Below the pieces are notes generated by a model. It searched no databases and was not told the origin of the DNA. It was given only the letters and a program-made list of their open reading frames with translations. A stretch of DNA of 64,000 bases from G965267335 sp965267335. GTDB taxonomy: Bacteria; Bacteroidota; Bacteroidia; Cytophagales; JAAEPT01. Below are positions 35,423 to 43,334 of this stretch, one piece after another; within the stretch, counting starts at the first letter, position 1, and every line of letters begins with the position of its first letter. The translations under genes were made by a program, and so were the position numbers. The DNA is taken from the NCBI GenBank assembly GCA_965267335.1, contig OZ253953.1, forward strand, positions 2,790,001 to 2,854,000, given 5' to 3'.

Positions 35423-36120
35423 TTTGGTACTAAATCCTGAAAATAGAAACCCATTTTTTCACCTTGTTCACCATTTGGCTGGTTGTATTTTTTCAACACG
35501 ACTTCTCCCGGCTGAAACTTTATTGGATTTTGGAAAATTGGTCCATCAAATACAAATGTGTGAAACTCCCCATTCTCACCGCATGGATCAACATTAGAAG
35601 GCAAATCCTTTAGGAAGTCCCTGTCTATCACTCTTCCAGCAAAGCTTTTATCAAGAAGGTCAGCATTGATGCATACGAGAACTGTTTTAAAACCAAGGTC
35701 CAGGAATTCATGGATTAGCTCTGTCGTATCTCTTTTCCAGATTGGAAAATGTCCTTTTAAACCAACCTCTGATAGCTTCTGTTCTCTGTACTTTTTTAAA
35801 TCCTCAAGAAAGATATCACCGAAAATACTATGGGTAATTCCATCTTTTACCTCATCAAGCAGTATATTTCGCATAATGGTATCATACTCTTCCATTGTCG
35901 GTGTCTCAGGAAGAAGTATCTCCTGAAGGTCAAGTCCGATTGACTGTGCCTGAAGCTGTAATAATTCCCTTCTTACCCCATGCATGGATATACGTTCATA
36001 CTTGCTGTTGACGGTTGTCATCAGTTTTCGGACTTGATATTCATCGTTTTGAAGTGTTTGGTACAATGCCATAGCACTGTCCTTTCCTCCGCTCCAGTTA
36101 AATATTGATTGATCAGCCAT
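35419..36120 (-). CDS. Dph6-like ATP pyrophosphatase (DUF71), paralogue 1
   Basis: First of two tandem DUF71 proteins, 233 residues, with the PP-loop SGGKDS at residues 10-15, the MHGVRRELLQLQAQSIGL helix and the CGENGEFHTFVFDGP motif near residue 195. It presumably forms an acyl-adenylate and transfers an amine; the substrate is unknown. The start is fixed by the PP-loop: no alternative start leaves the motif intact. Unusually, the ATG follows directly on the eight-T tract of the terminator hairpin after btuB, so no ribosome-binding site is possible outside the hairpin. A role in cobamide metabolism is inferred from context. Confidence 0.85.
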   Translation of the reverse strand: MADQSIFNWSGGKDSAMALYQTLQNDEYQVRKLMTTVNSKYERISMHGVRRELLQLQAQSIGLDLQEILLPETPTMEEYDTIMRNILLDEVKDGITHSIFGDIFLEDLKKYREQKLSEVGLKGHFPIWKRDTTELIHEFLDLGFKTVLVCINADLLDKSFAGRVIDRDFLKDLPSNVDPCGENGEFHTFVFDGPIFQNPIKFQPGEVVLKKYNQPNGEQGEKMGFYFQDLVPK

Positions 36121-36153
36121 AAAAAAAAGAGCTGCACTTTTGATGCAGCTCTT
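36121..36153 (-). terminator. terminator between btuB and the DUF71 gene
   Basis: The minus strand has AAGAGCTGCA and TGCAGCTCTT (10-bp perfect stem, 7-nt loop) followed by eight T that run directly into the ATG of the DUF71 gene. It begins 8 nt after the btuB stop. Confidence 0.9.
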
Positions 36154-36160
36154 AAGTTAA

Positions 36161-38302
36161 TTAAAAGTTGTAGGAAAACTTTAAATAGGCCCCGAATCCT
36201 CTGGATTGGTAACCTAGAATCTCAGAGTACTTGACATTAAGAATATTCTCTAACCGTAATCTGACCATGCTCTCCTTACTCAATTTATATCCCAGGCTGA
36301 AATCGAGAAGGTTATAAGCAGGAATTGTAGATGTTGTGGTTGTCCCATATGTATTTATAGAGGACCGGTTTCCAACGTGCCGAAAGTTTACACCTAAATT
36401 CAAGTGGTCATTTACCAGATATGAGGCTGCCAGATTAAATCTAACGTTAGGCCTTCTCACCAGCTCGCTAATTTTGAAATCTTCATCAGTAAAGAATACA
36501 CCTATATTGGCAACTTCGACATGATTGGTATCTTGGTTTGCCTGTGGTACATTATCACTAGAAAAGACCATTTCAGAGTTGATCGCAGTTACGTTTCCTA
36601 GCACACTCAATTGCTTTGTTGGCTGTATTTTAAATTCGACTTCAAAACCACTATTGTTCAACTCGGATACATTAATGTAGGTTGAAGCTTCAGGAAAATC
36701 GAATGGCCCCAAGGAATCAATTGGTTTACTGTCATCGTAAAGATTTACATACTCAACTGCGTTCTTTATTTTGGAATTAAAATAAGATGCTGCCACAAAT
36801 AATTTTCCCGGTTTGTTATACTTAAGCCCTACTTCAATATTTGTGGACTCTTCCGGTTTTAGGTCAGCATTTCCAGAAAATGAATCAAATAATTGATAAA
36901 TAGAAGGTGCATTGAAAGCCGAACCGAAGTTCACATAACCAAACAATTCATTTGTGATCTGGTATGAGGGGATTACTTCGTAGGTATAGTTTACACCGTA
37001 CTGTGAGTGATTAACTAATCTACCTCCACCTGTTAACTTCAAAAACTTAAGGCTTTCAGATAGAAGTGAGCCTTGGACTGTCGTATGAGCAAATAATCCA
37101 TTCATATAGATATTGAGGTCCTCGTTCTCATTATTACTCTCGTACGGTCCCCAAACAGAATAAGAAAACGTATTAGAATAGAATGATTCATCATAACTGT
37201 CAATTCCCGCAATCAATCTGAATGCACTGGTTTCATAATCAAATTGCAGTCTTCTTGTACTGGATAAGCCTTCATTGGTCTGTAATAGTACCGAACTATC
37301 ATAATTTCCAGCAGCATCTACCACACTGGAATCATTATCCAGATACCGGTGAATTTTCGAAAACCCACCTGTATAACTTATGGCAACTTTGTCGCTTGGA
37401 TAATAGGTTACTCCCGCATTAATGGACTTTCTATTGAATTCGGAAATGTAATTATTATCATCCCGATATGCACCTGCATCAATGTCAGCAGTCTGATCAT
37501 TTACCTTGTAATAAGCGTAGGCATCAATTTTATCATTGCGATAACCCACTTTCCCTATTAAATCAAGGCGATTAAAATCATCATTATCTCGTTGATTGTA
37601 GACGGAGGGGTCGGTAATAGTATCTACCGTAGCATCTATTCCTTGCACATCCTGATTCATCATAGAACCTGAGAGATAAACCCCGGACTTGAACCGATAG
37701 CTAAGATTCGCATTCTCAGTCAGTGCAAATGAATTATCGCCAAATGTACCTACCTGTACACTACCCGTGCCATGTAAGCCAGTTTGATTACTCTTCTTTG
37801 TTATGATATTTACTACCCCACCAACAGCTGAAGAACCATAAAGAGTGGAGTGAGTACCTCTTACGACCTCAATCCTGTCTACGTCAGCCAATGATAGCTC
37901 AGCCAGGTTCGGAGCATTTCCTGGTGATGACTGGTCAGTAATTCTAACACCATCCACCATGATTACTACATGGTTACTGTTATTATTCCTGAGAAAAAGG
38001 CTTTGTACTCCCGCCCCGGGATTTTGGTTGCCTCCAACCACGTGAACACCGGCAACATTGGAGAGAAGTTCGGTGAAATTCAAGTAATTAGAATTCTGAA
38101 TGTCTTCCTGAGTAATCAATGTTACACTCTTAGGAGTGCTTCCAACCTTACTTTCGGAACGCATTGCGGTATAAACTATATCCTCCTGGGGATAAATAGT
38201 ATCGGAGTCCAACACACTGGTTGAATCCTGTTGTGAATAAAGATTAATAGGCACACCTAGTACGCCTATTCCAAATGAGAATAAGATAGATAATCGTCTC
38301 AT
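36161..38302 (-). CDS. btuB: BtuB-like TonB-dependent receptor
   Basis: Outer-membrane TonB-dependent receptor for corrinoids, 713 residues. A signal peptide (to about residue 23) is followed by the plug domain, with TAMRSESKVGSTPKSVTLIT and the RIEVVRGTHSTLYGSSAVGGVVNIITKK block near residue 150-180, and then a 22-strand beta-barrel that ends with the outer-membrane signature F (LKFSYNF). The size and the absence of a carboxypeptidase-like N-terminal domain fit BtuB rather than SusC. The decisive evidence is the cobalamin riboswitch directly upstream. An intrinsic terminator follows its stop. No btuFCD genes occur in the window. Confidence 0.93.
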   Translation of the reverse strand: MRRLSILFSFGIGVLGVPINLYSQQDSTSVLDSDTIYPQEDIVYTAMRSESKVGSTPKSVTLITQEDIQNSNYLNFTELLSNVAGVHVVGGNQNPGAGVQSLFLRNNNSNHVVIMVDGVRITDQSSPGNAPNLAELSLADVDRIEVVRGTHSTLYGSSAVGGVVNIITKKSNQTGLHGTGSVQVGTFGDNSFALTENANLSYRFKSGVYLSGSMMNQDVQGIDATVDTITDPSVYNQRDNDDFNRLDLIGKVGYRNDKIDAYAYYKVNDQTADIDAGAYRDDNNYISEFNRKSINAGVTYYPSDKVAISYTGGFSKIHRYLDNDSSVVDAAGNYDSSVLLQTNEGLSSTRRLQFDYETSAFRLIAGIDSYDESFYSNTFSYSVWGPYESNNENEDLNIYMNGLFAHTTVQGSLLSESLKFLKLTGGGRLVNHSQYGVNYTYEVIPSYQITNELFGYVNFGSAFNAPSIYQLFDSFSGNADLKPEESTNIEVGLKYNKPGKLFVAASYFNSKIKNAVEYVNLYDDSKPIDSLGPFDFPEASTYINVSELNNSGFEVEFKIQPTKQLSVLGNVTAINSEMVFSSDNVPQANQDTNHVEVANIGVFFTDEDFKISELVRRPNVRFNLAASYLVNDHLNLGVNFRHVGNRSSINTYGTTTTSTIPAYNLLDFSLGYKLSKESMVRLRLENILNVKYSEILGYQSRGFGAYLKFSYNF

Positions 38303-38395
38303 AGCATTAATAAGTTTAAGTGAATACTATGAGCCTTGTTTGAAATTGGACACTTAGATTAAGTTTCCGTCCTTCACCCGAAGACTCTTTAACTA

Positions 38396-38575
38396 GTGTC
38401 GAAGGCAGGTCTCCTGACTCAATGCTTAGTATTAACACCTTCCCGTCAAGCCTGGGAGCATTGACAGTGGTCATTGTTAAAACCTATTACATTTTACAGT
38501 TGCGGGGACAGTTTCCGGTTTTCACGGAATTCCCTTTTAATCCCAGACCAGAGGCCTGGAAACCAATGACGCTGC
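38396..38575 (-). promoter_or_regulatory. cobalamin riboswitch
   Basis: Reading the minus strand, all core elements of the B12 riboswitch occur in order: TTAAAAGGGAA, then CCGTGAAAACCGGAA, then ACTGTCCCCGCAACTGTAA, then GACCACTG, then GACGGGAAGG, and finally the B12 box AGTCAGGAGACCTGCC at 38419-38404. About 100 nt separate it from the btuB ATG. No U-rich terminator lies in that stretch, so control is probably at translation; GACACT (on minus near 38400-38395) can pair with AGTGTC (near 38354-38349) as part of an expression platform. The remaining part of the gap (38576-38721) shows nothing recognised. Confidence 0.97.
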
Positions 38576-38721
38576 AAATGTAAGAGAATTTTATATTTAA
38601 CTACTATCCTTTTCATATCTTCGTCAGATATTTCATTGTAAGTCATTCTACAACTAATGAACAAAGTGTCCGGCATTCTTTATTTCGACTACTTAATACA
38701 CCGTATGGAAACCATACCGAC

Positions 38722-39474
38722 ATGATACGGCTTCTCCTCATCCTGCCCCTCTTATTAAAAGTACTTTGTGTTGTACATTGCTATAAAAACCAACGCCCTC
38801 AATGGTGGATATGGGTGATCGTACTGGTGCCATTGGGGTCAGTGGCCTATCTGTTCATGGAATTGATTCCATCCATGAGGTTGAATGAAAAGGCTAAAAC
38901 CGTTAGTGAAAATATTGCGGAAAAAATTGAGCCTACCAATAAGATTGATGTTATGGAAGAGCGGGTGAAATTATCAGACTCTTTTAATAACAGAATGGAA
39001 CTTGCGGACCAATATCTGAAAGGTGGTATATATCATAAAGCAGCAGAGAATCTGGAGATGTTAGCAAAAGGTCTTTATGAGGATGATAATGAGGTTTTAT
39101 CCAAATTAGCCCATTCCTATTATCTGGATGGTCAGTTTGAAAAATCAGTTGAAGCATTTCAAAAAATCAAAAAGTTTCACCGTAAGATTGAACCAACGCC
39201 TTTAGCTCTGGAATACGTGGATGCACTTTTGGAGATATCTGATATGCCCAAGGCTGAAGAGGAGCTGATCTATATTGTAAAATCCAGTAACAATATAGAG
39301 GCAACATTCAAGCTAGCCATGTACTACAAAGAAACTGGTAATTCCGAAAAGGCAAGATTATATTTCAACCAACTAATTACGGACAGTAAGTTTGGAAATC
39401 AACACAGCTACAAGGCCAATAAAACTTGGATTGATGAGGCTCAGATAGAGTTAGATCAACTTTCCAAAGCTTAA
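38722..39474 (+). CDS. PLDc_N-like membrane anchor with TPR repeats
   Basis: A 250-residue protein. The N-terminal 50 residues form two membrane segments around a W-P-G-x3-Y pattern (RPQWWIWVIVLVPLGSVAYLFMELIP), the pattern of the phospholipase D N-terminal (PLDc_N) domain, here without any phospholipase domain. The rest is TPR-like: YHKAAENLEMLAKGLYEDDNEVL, YLDGQFEKSVEAFQKIKKFH, MPKAEEELIYIVKSSNNIEA and YKETGNSEKARLYFNQLITD. It is probably an inner-membrane-anchored cytosolic scaffold. The stop overlaps the convergent TonB-receptor gene by 4 nt. Confidence 0.78.
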   Translation: MIRLLLILPLLLKVLCVVHCYKNQRPQWWIWVIVLVPLGSVAYLFMELIPSMRLNEKAKTVSENIAEKIEPTNKIDVMEERVKLSDSFNNRMELADQYLKGGIYHKAAENLEMLAKGLYEDDNEVLSKLAHSYYLDGQFEKSVEAFQKIKKFHRKIEPTPLALEYVDALLEISDMPKAEEELIYIVKSSNNIEATFKLAMYYKETGNSEKARLYFNQLITDSKFGNQHSYKANKTWIDEAQIELDQLSKA

Positions 39475-41885
39475 AAATCAACTATACACTTCAGGTTGAC
39501 AAAACGTGCAGAAAGTGTATTAGGAACGGCAAACTCTGCACCGGTCACATCTGCGATCCATATATAAGAAATGGTGTTTTGGGCACCAATGATGTTAAGC
39601 ACATCTAAGGCCAAATAGATAGATTTGAGAAATTTTGACTTCTTAATCTCCTGATCCTGGAAGGTAATAAGCTTTGAAAAACCTACGTCAAGACGTTTAT
39701 AAGCTGGTGCTGAAAAGGTGCTTCTGTATTCAGGCTCTGCAGGTGGTCCAAATGGAAGCCCCGTGCCAAAAACAAGATTCAGATTCATCTTTAGACTGGG
39801 GTTGTTTGGCAGATGATCTTGAAAGAAAACACCGAAAGTTACTCTCTGGTCTGTTGGCCTTCTTAAGTACCCTCGGTTATCGCCCTCGACATCTTCTCGC
39901 GTTGAAAGTATCCCAAGACTAAACCAGCTCTCCTCCCCTTTTACAAATTCTCCTGCGACACGAAAATCCGCACCGTAGGCATATCCTTTTGCATTGTTGT
40001 TCGCATAGTAACGAAGTCTGATATTGTCTACATCATAAGGAACTATGTTGTACAATTGCTTATAATAGATTTCTGAGGTAAACTTGAACTTCCTGTCCCA
40101 CATAGTAAAGTTCTCATCCCTACCTAAAATAGCGTGAATTGAGGTCTGTGCTTTCAATGATTCGTTAATTTGTCCATCAAAATCTCGTAATTCACGATAA
40201 AATGGAGGTTGCGAGTATACCCCAAGAGAAGCTTTAAGTACCACATCTTTATCTGTTCTTTTTGGCTCCCAGCTATACTGTATTCTCGGAGAAACCAATA
40301 GTTGATTGTTGAGTTCGAAGTAGTTGAGGCGGACACCAAAAGTAAACCTAGTTGAGTCATTAATCCATCTGGTATTTTGAACATATCCCTGCAGACGATT
40401 TGTATTTAGCGCTATGGCACTATGAAGAACGTGGGTAATGGAAACATACTGTGAAGAATCAATAAAAGAGTATTCACTCAACTTGTCTTCCACCTTTTGG
40501 TTTGCGAAACTGATACCCCACTCCCAATGATTCTTTGCTGAATCTGAATTATCGAAATATCCACGGTATCCAGAATTTAGAATTCTGGCAGAAAGTAAGT
40601 TCCTTGAATATTCAAACAAGGTTCCGATTCCCCTCTCAATTTCACATTCGTTAAATACATTACCCGAAGTGGCCGGACCAATATCACAAAGACGATACCC
40701 GCCTTCCAGGTTTTGAAATTCTCTTTCCCGGGTAAACATGGCAGAGGTATAAAATTCAGCCTTATGTTTTTCATTAAAATTATGTGATAGCTTCAATGCT
40801 TCCTGTGTCGTATTGTAGCTCATTAACTCTTGTCCATCAAAAGCGATAAAGAGGCTTAATATCTGATCGCTAGTACCAAAGTTGGTCGTTCTTGCCGTAG
40901 GTCTTATGAGGTACCGGTTATTCGCATAAGATGCTAAAAATGAGAGTTCTGATTTAGGGCCTCTTAGTGAATCCCAATTGGAGTTGTACTTTGTGAGGTC
41001 ATAAGCCAGATGGGCTTGTACATCGTAAAAACGTGGAAGGTACTCCCCCTGGGTTTCAAAAGTATTTAAAAGGTATTGCGTAGTTTTTTGTCGCGCTCCT
41101 AATACGTAAGAGAATCGTTTGTTTTTACTTCTGTTGCCAATGTGCATTGAACCTCCTAGTAAGCCTGCTGTCAAAGAACCTTCTAGCTCCTCCGGTCTTT
41201 TATATTCTATGGCTAATACCGAGGACATCTTATCTCCGTATCTCGGTGCCCAACCACCTGAAAAGAATGAAACATCATCAACCAAATCAGAGTTGACAAA
41301 ACTAAGGCCTTCCTGCTGCCCTGAACGGGTAAGGAATGGTCTGTAGACCTGCACACCATTTACATACACCAGGTTTTCATCGAAGCTCCCTCCTCTTACA
41401 GAATATTGATTGGTCAATTCACTATTCTTGATCACTCCGGGAAGCGTAGCGATTATTTGGCTTATATCATCTGATACCTTTCCCGATCTTTTTAAATCGC
41501 GTTGCCTTAGTTTAATAGCACTGATATCGGTCCTTTGCTCATCTTTGTAATCTAATGTCAGATTAATGTCATCCGCCTTATTTATCTCAGGAATGAGGTT
41601 GATGTCAAGAACCTGCCAGGTGTCTTTGATGATAGTTACTTCTCGTGTTTTTGGCTGGTTGGTATAAGAGGAAAAAACAATAGTATATTTTCCTTCAGGA
41701 ATTTTTAGGGCATACTTACCATTTCTACCAGTCACGGTTTTATAGGTGGAGTCTTTGGTCAGTATGAAAGCATAGGCTATCGGTTCTCCATTTTCATCTG
41801 TTACCATTCCTTTGATACCACTATTCTGTGCTGATGCGAAAAAACAGGTAATAAGGAAGAGTAATGTAAAGAACCTCTGAAGCAT
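39471..41885 (-). CDS. TonB-dependent receptor with carboxypeptidase-like domain
   Basis: Outer-membrane receptor of 804 residues. Signal peptide 1-19 (FFASAQ), then a carboxypeptidase-regulatory-like beta-sandwich (GIKGMVTDENGEPIAYAF ... YTIVFSSYTNQPKTREVTI, residues 22-95), then a plug domain (SDDISQIIATLPGVIKNSEL, ENLVYVNGVQVYRP) and a beta-barrel ending ARFVNLKCIVDF. No SusD partner lies next to it, so a polysaccharide-utilisation role is not supported; substrate unknown. It lies 29 nt downstream of rpe on the same strand. Confidence 0.88.
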   Translation of the reverse strand: MLQRFFTLLFLITCFFASAQNSGIKGMVTDENGEPIAYAFILTKDSTYKTVTGRNGKYALKIPEGKYTIVFSSYTNQPKTREVTIIKDTWQVLDINLIPEINKADDINLTLDYKDEQRTDISAIKLRQRDLKRSGKVSDDISQIIATLPGVIKNSELTNQYSVRGGSFDENLVYVNGVQVYRPFLTRSGQQEGLSFVNSDLVDDVSFFSGGWAPRYGDKMSSVLAIEYKRPEELEGSLTAGLLGGSMHIGNRSKNKRFSYVLGARQKTTQYLLNTFETQGEYLPRFYDVQAHLAYDLTKYNSNWDSLRGPKSELSFLASYANNRYLIRPTARTTNFGTSDQILSLFIAFDGQELMSYNTTQEALKLSHNFNEKHKAEFYTSAMFTREREFQNLEGGYRLCDIGPATSGNVFNECEIERGIGTLFEYSRNLLSARILNSGYRGYFDNSDSAKNHWEWGISFANQKVEDKLSEYSFIDSSQYVSITHVLHSAIALNTNRLQGYVQNTRWINDSTRFTFGVRLNYFELNNQLLVSPRIQYSWEPKRTDKDVVLKASLGVYSQPPFYRELRDFDGQINESLKAQTSIHAILGRDENFTMWDRKFKFTSEIYYKQLYNIVPYDVDNIRLRYYANNNAKGYAYGADFRVAGEFVKGEESWFSLGILSTREDVEGDNRGYLRRPTDQRVTFGVFFQDHLPNNPSLKMNLNLVFGTGLPFGPPAEPEYRSTFSAPAYKRLDVGFSKLITFQDQEIKKSKFLKSIYLALDVLNIIGAQNTISYIWIADVTGAEFAVPNTLSARFVNLKCIVDF

Positions 41886-41914
41886 AGACGCTAAACGTAG
41901 AAATAAGGGTAATA

Positions 41915-42568
41915 TTATTTACTTTTTAGATCTGCGATGGTCTGTATAGGATCAGCTGAATTAAAAACAAAGCTTCCAGCAACCAGGACATCGGCTCCTG
42001 CGTCAATGAGTGCCTTGGCATTCTCAGCATTAACTCCCCCATCAATTTCAATAAGAGTGCTTGTTCCTATGCGTTGGATCATTTCACTCAGCTCACTCAC
42101 TTTGTCATAAGTCTTTTCAATGAATTTCTGCCCACCAAAACCGGGGTTGACAGACATCATACAAACGAGATCAATATCTGCCAACACAGGTTCCAATAGG
42201 GAAACCGGTGTATGAGGATTGAGAGCAACACCTCTTTTGCAACCAAGGTCTTTTATTTGTTGTAGGTTCCTGTGCAAGTGAGGGCAAGCTTCATAGTGTA
42301 CAGAAATTGTTTCGGCACCAGCTTTAGCGAAGGCTTCAACATACTTTTCAGGCTCCACAATCATTAGGTGTACATCAAGGGGCTTCTTTGCATGTCGGTT
42401 AATTGCTTCCACTACTGGTAATCCAAAAGATAGATTGGGCACAAAGCGACCATCCATAATATCAATATGAAACCAATCGGCTTCGCTGTTATTGATCATT
42501 TCAGAATCTCTTTGAAGGTTAGCAAAGTCTGCAGCCAGTACCGAAGGGGCGATTAAATGTTTTCCCAT
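41915..42568 (-). CDS. rpe: ribulose-phosphate 3-epimerase
   Basis: Interconverts ribulose 5-phosphate and xylulose 5-phosphate in the pentose-phosphate pathway. The TIM barrel has all family signatures: LIAPSVLAADFANL at the N-terminus, WFHIDIMDGRFVPNLSFG, HLMIVEPEKYVEAFAKAGA, MSVNPGFGGQKFI and IEIDGGVNAENA. From the ATG at 42568 it has 217 residues, the usual size; the upstream in-frame ATG at 42628 adds 20 residues without similarity and overlaps a terminator. A TATATTTG element lies 4 nt before this start. Confidence 0.96.
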   Translation of the reverse strand: MGKHLIAPSVLAADFANLQRDSEMINNSEADWFHIDIMDGRFVPNLSFGLPVVEAINRHAKKPLDVHLMIVEPEKYVEAFAKAGAETISVHYEACPHLHRNLQQIKDLGCKRGVALNPHTPVSLLEPVLADIDLVCMMSVNPGFGGQKFIEKTYDKVSELSEMIQRIGTSTLIEIDGGVNAENAKALIDAGADVLVAGSFVFNSADPIQTIADLKSK

Positions 42569-42572
42569 GCTG

Positions 42573-42580
42573 CAAATATA
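42573..42580 (-). promoter_or_regulatory. -7-like element next to the rpe ATG
   Basis: The minus strand reads TATATTTG, CAGC, ATG. As a promoter it would give a leaderless mRNA. No -33 TTG was seen at 17-23 nt. A TGTGGATAA (DnaA-box complement) lies at 42608-42616. Confidence 0.3.
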
Positions 42581-42628
42581 GAACACTATGTATTCATATG
42601 ACCGAAATGTGGATAAATTAGAAGGCAT

Positions 42629-42661
42629 AAAAAAACCGAAGCAATTGAATTACTTCGGTTT
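42629..42661 (-). terminator. intrinsic terminator after the beta-barrel gene
   Basis: The minus strand has AAACCGAAG and CTTCGGTTT (9-bp stem, 11-nt loop), with T-run extended to seven. It lies 21 nt past the stop of the gene at 42683. Confidence 0.9.
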
Positions 42662-42682
42662 CATATTATCAGTTTCTTAAGA

Positions 42683-43225
42683 TTAGAATCTCCATCCGAT
42701 AATCAGACCAACTCTGATATCGATGTCCGGAAGATAATCAGTAACATCTTCATATGAATCGTTCTCTGTAAACTTGTAGTTGTTTACAAGGTACTTACCA
42801 ATTCCTAGGTAGGTTTCGAAAAGGAATCCTGCATCAGCTACCCATTTTCTACCTAATCCAAGTCCTAATGCAACACCAGTGTTGGTGAAGTCATCATCCT
42901 GAAAGTCATCAGTATACTTAATCGATCGGTACTTCAAATATGGACCAGCGTAGAAACCTTCTGCATCGTCATCCGGAGAGAAGTAGAATCTGAATTCAGG
43001 AGCAATGTTCCATCCCACATACTTTTCACCACCTTCTTTTTGAGTGTAAAGGTTAGCTGTGGCCCCAAGACCCATTTGCTCATTCAATACATTTTCATAT
43101 CCAATACCATACTGGTTGAATAGAAATGATAAGAAGTTCAACTTAACATCGTGCTGAGCTCTCACTTGATTTGCTGAGAACATCAAAGCAATCGTTGCCG
43201 CAAAGGCTAGAGTAATCTTTCTCAT
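42683..43225 (-). CDS. outer-membrane beta-barrel protein
   Basis: Predicted small outer-membrane porin-like barrel of 180 residues. Signal peptide 1-24 ends VRA-Q. The mature protein alternates short amphipathic strands with acidic turns (QYGIGYENVLNEQMGLGATANLYT, GWNIAPEFRFYFSPDDDAEGFYAGPYLKYRSI), and ends in the outer-membrane C-terminal signal GWRF. This resembles the DUF3575/OmpW-like 8-stranded type, but no specific family is assigned. It is monocistronic, with its own terminator and 109 nt of upstream sequence with nothing else recognised. Confidence 0.8.
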   Translation of the reverse strand: MRKITLAFAATIALMFSANQVRAQHDVKLNFLSFLFNQYGIGYENVLNEQMGLGATANLYTQKEGGEKYVGWNIAPEFRFYFSPDDDAEGFYAGPYLKYRSIKYTDDFQDDDFTNTGVALGLGLGRKWVADAGFLFETYLGIGKYLVNNYKFTENDSYEDVTDYLPDIDIRVGLIIGWRF

Positions 43226-43334
43226 AATATAATTTAGGTTAATTGATTGAAATTAAAATTCTGGTTAAATAATATTGTACGTTACTACATAGATAGTGAT
43301 TATACGGAGAATGTTGCTCCATGTTATCATATAT

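Noticed and set aside
38494..38676. 60-residue open frame on the minus strand
   Set aside because: It lies across the cobalamin riboswitch core; the conserved RNA elements explain the sequence and the frame has no family pattern.
39471..41885. TonB receptor as part of a polysaccharide-utilisation locus
   Set aside because: No SusD-like gene or glycan enzyme is adjacent; neighbours are rpe and a TPR protein.
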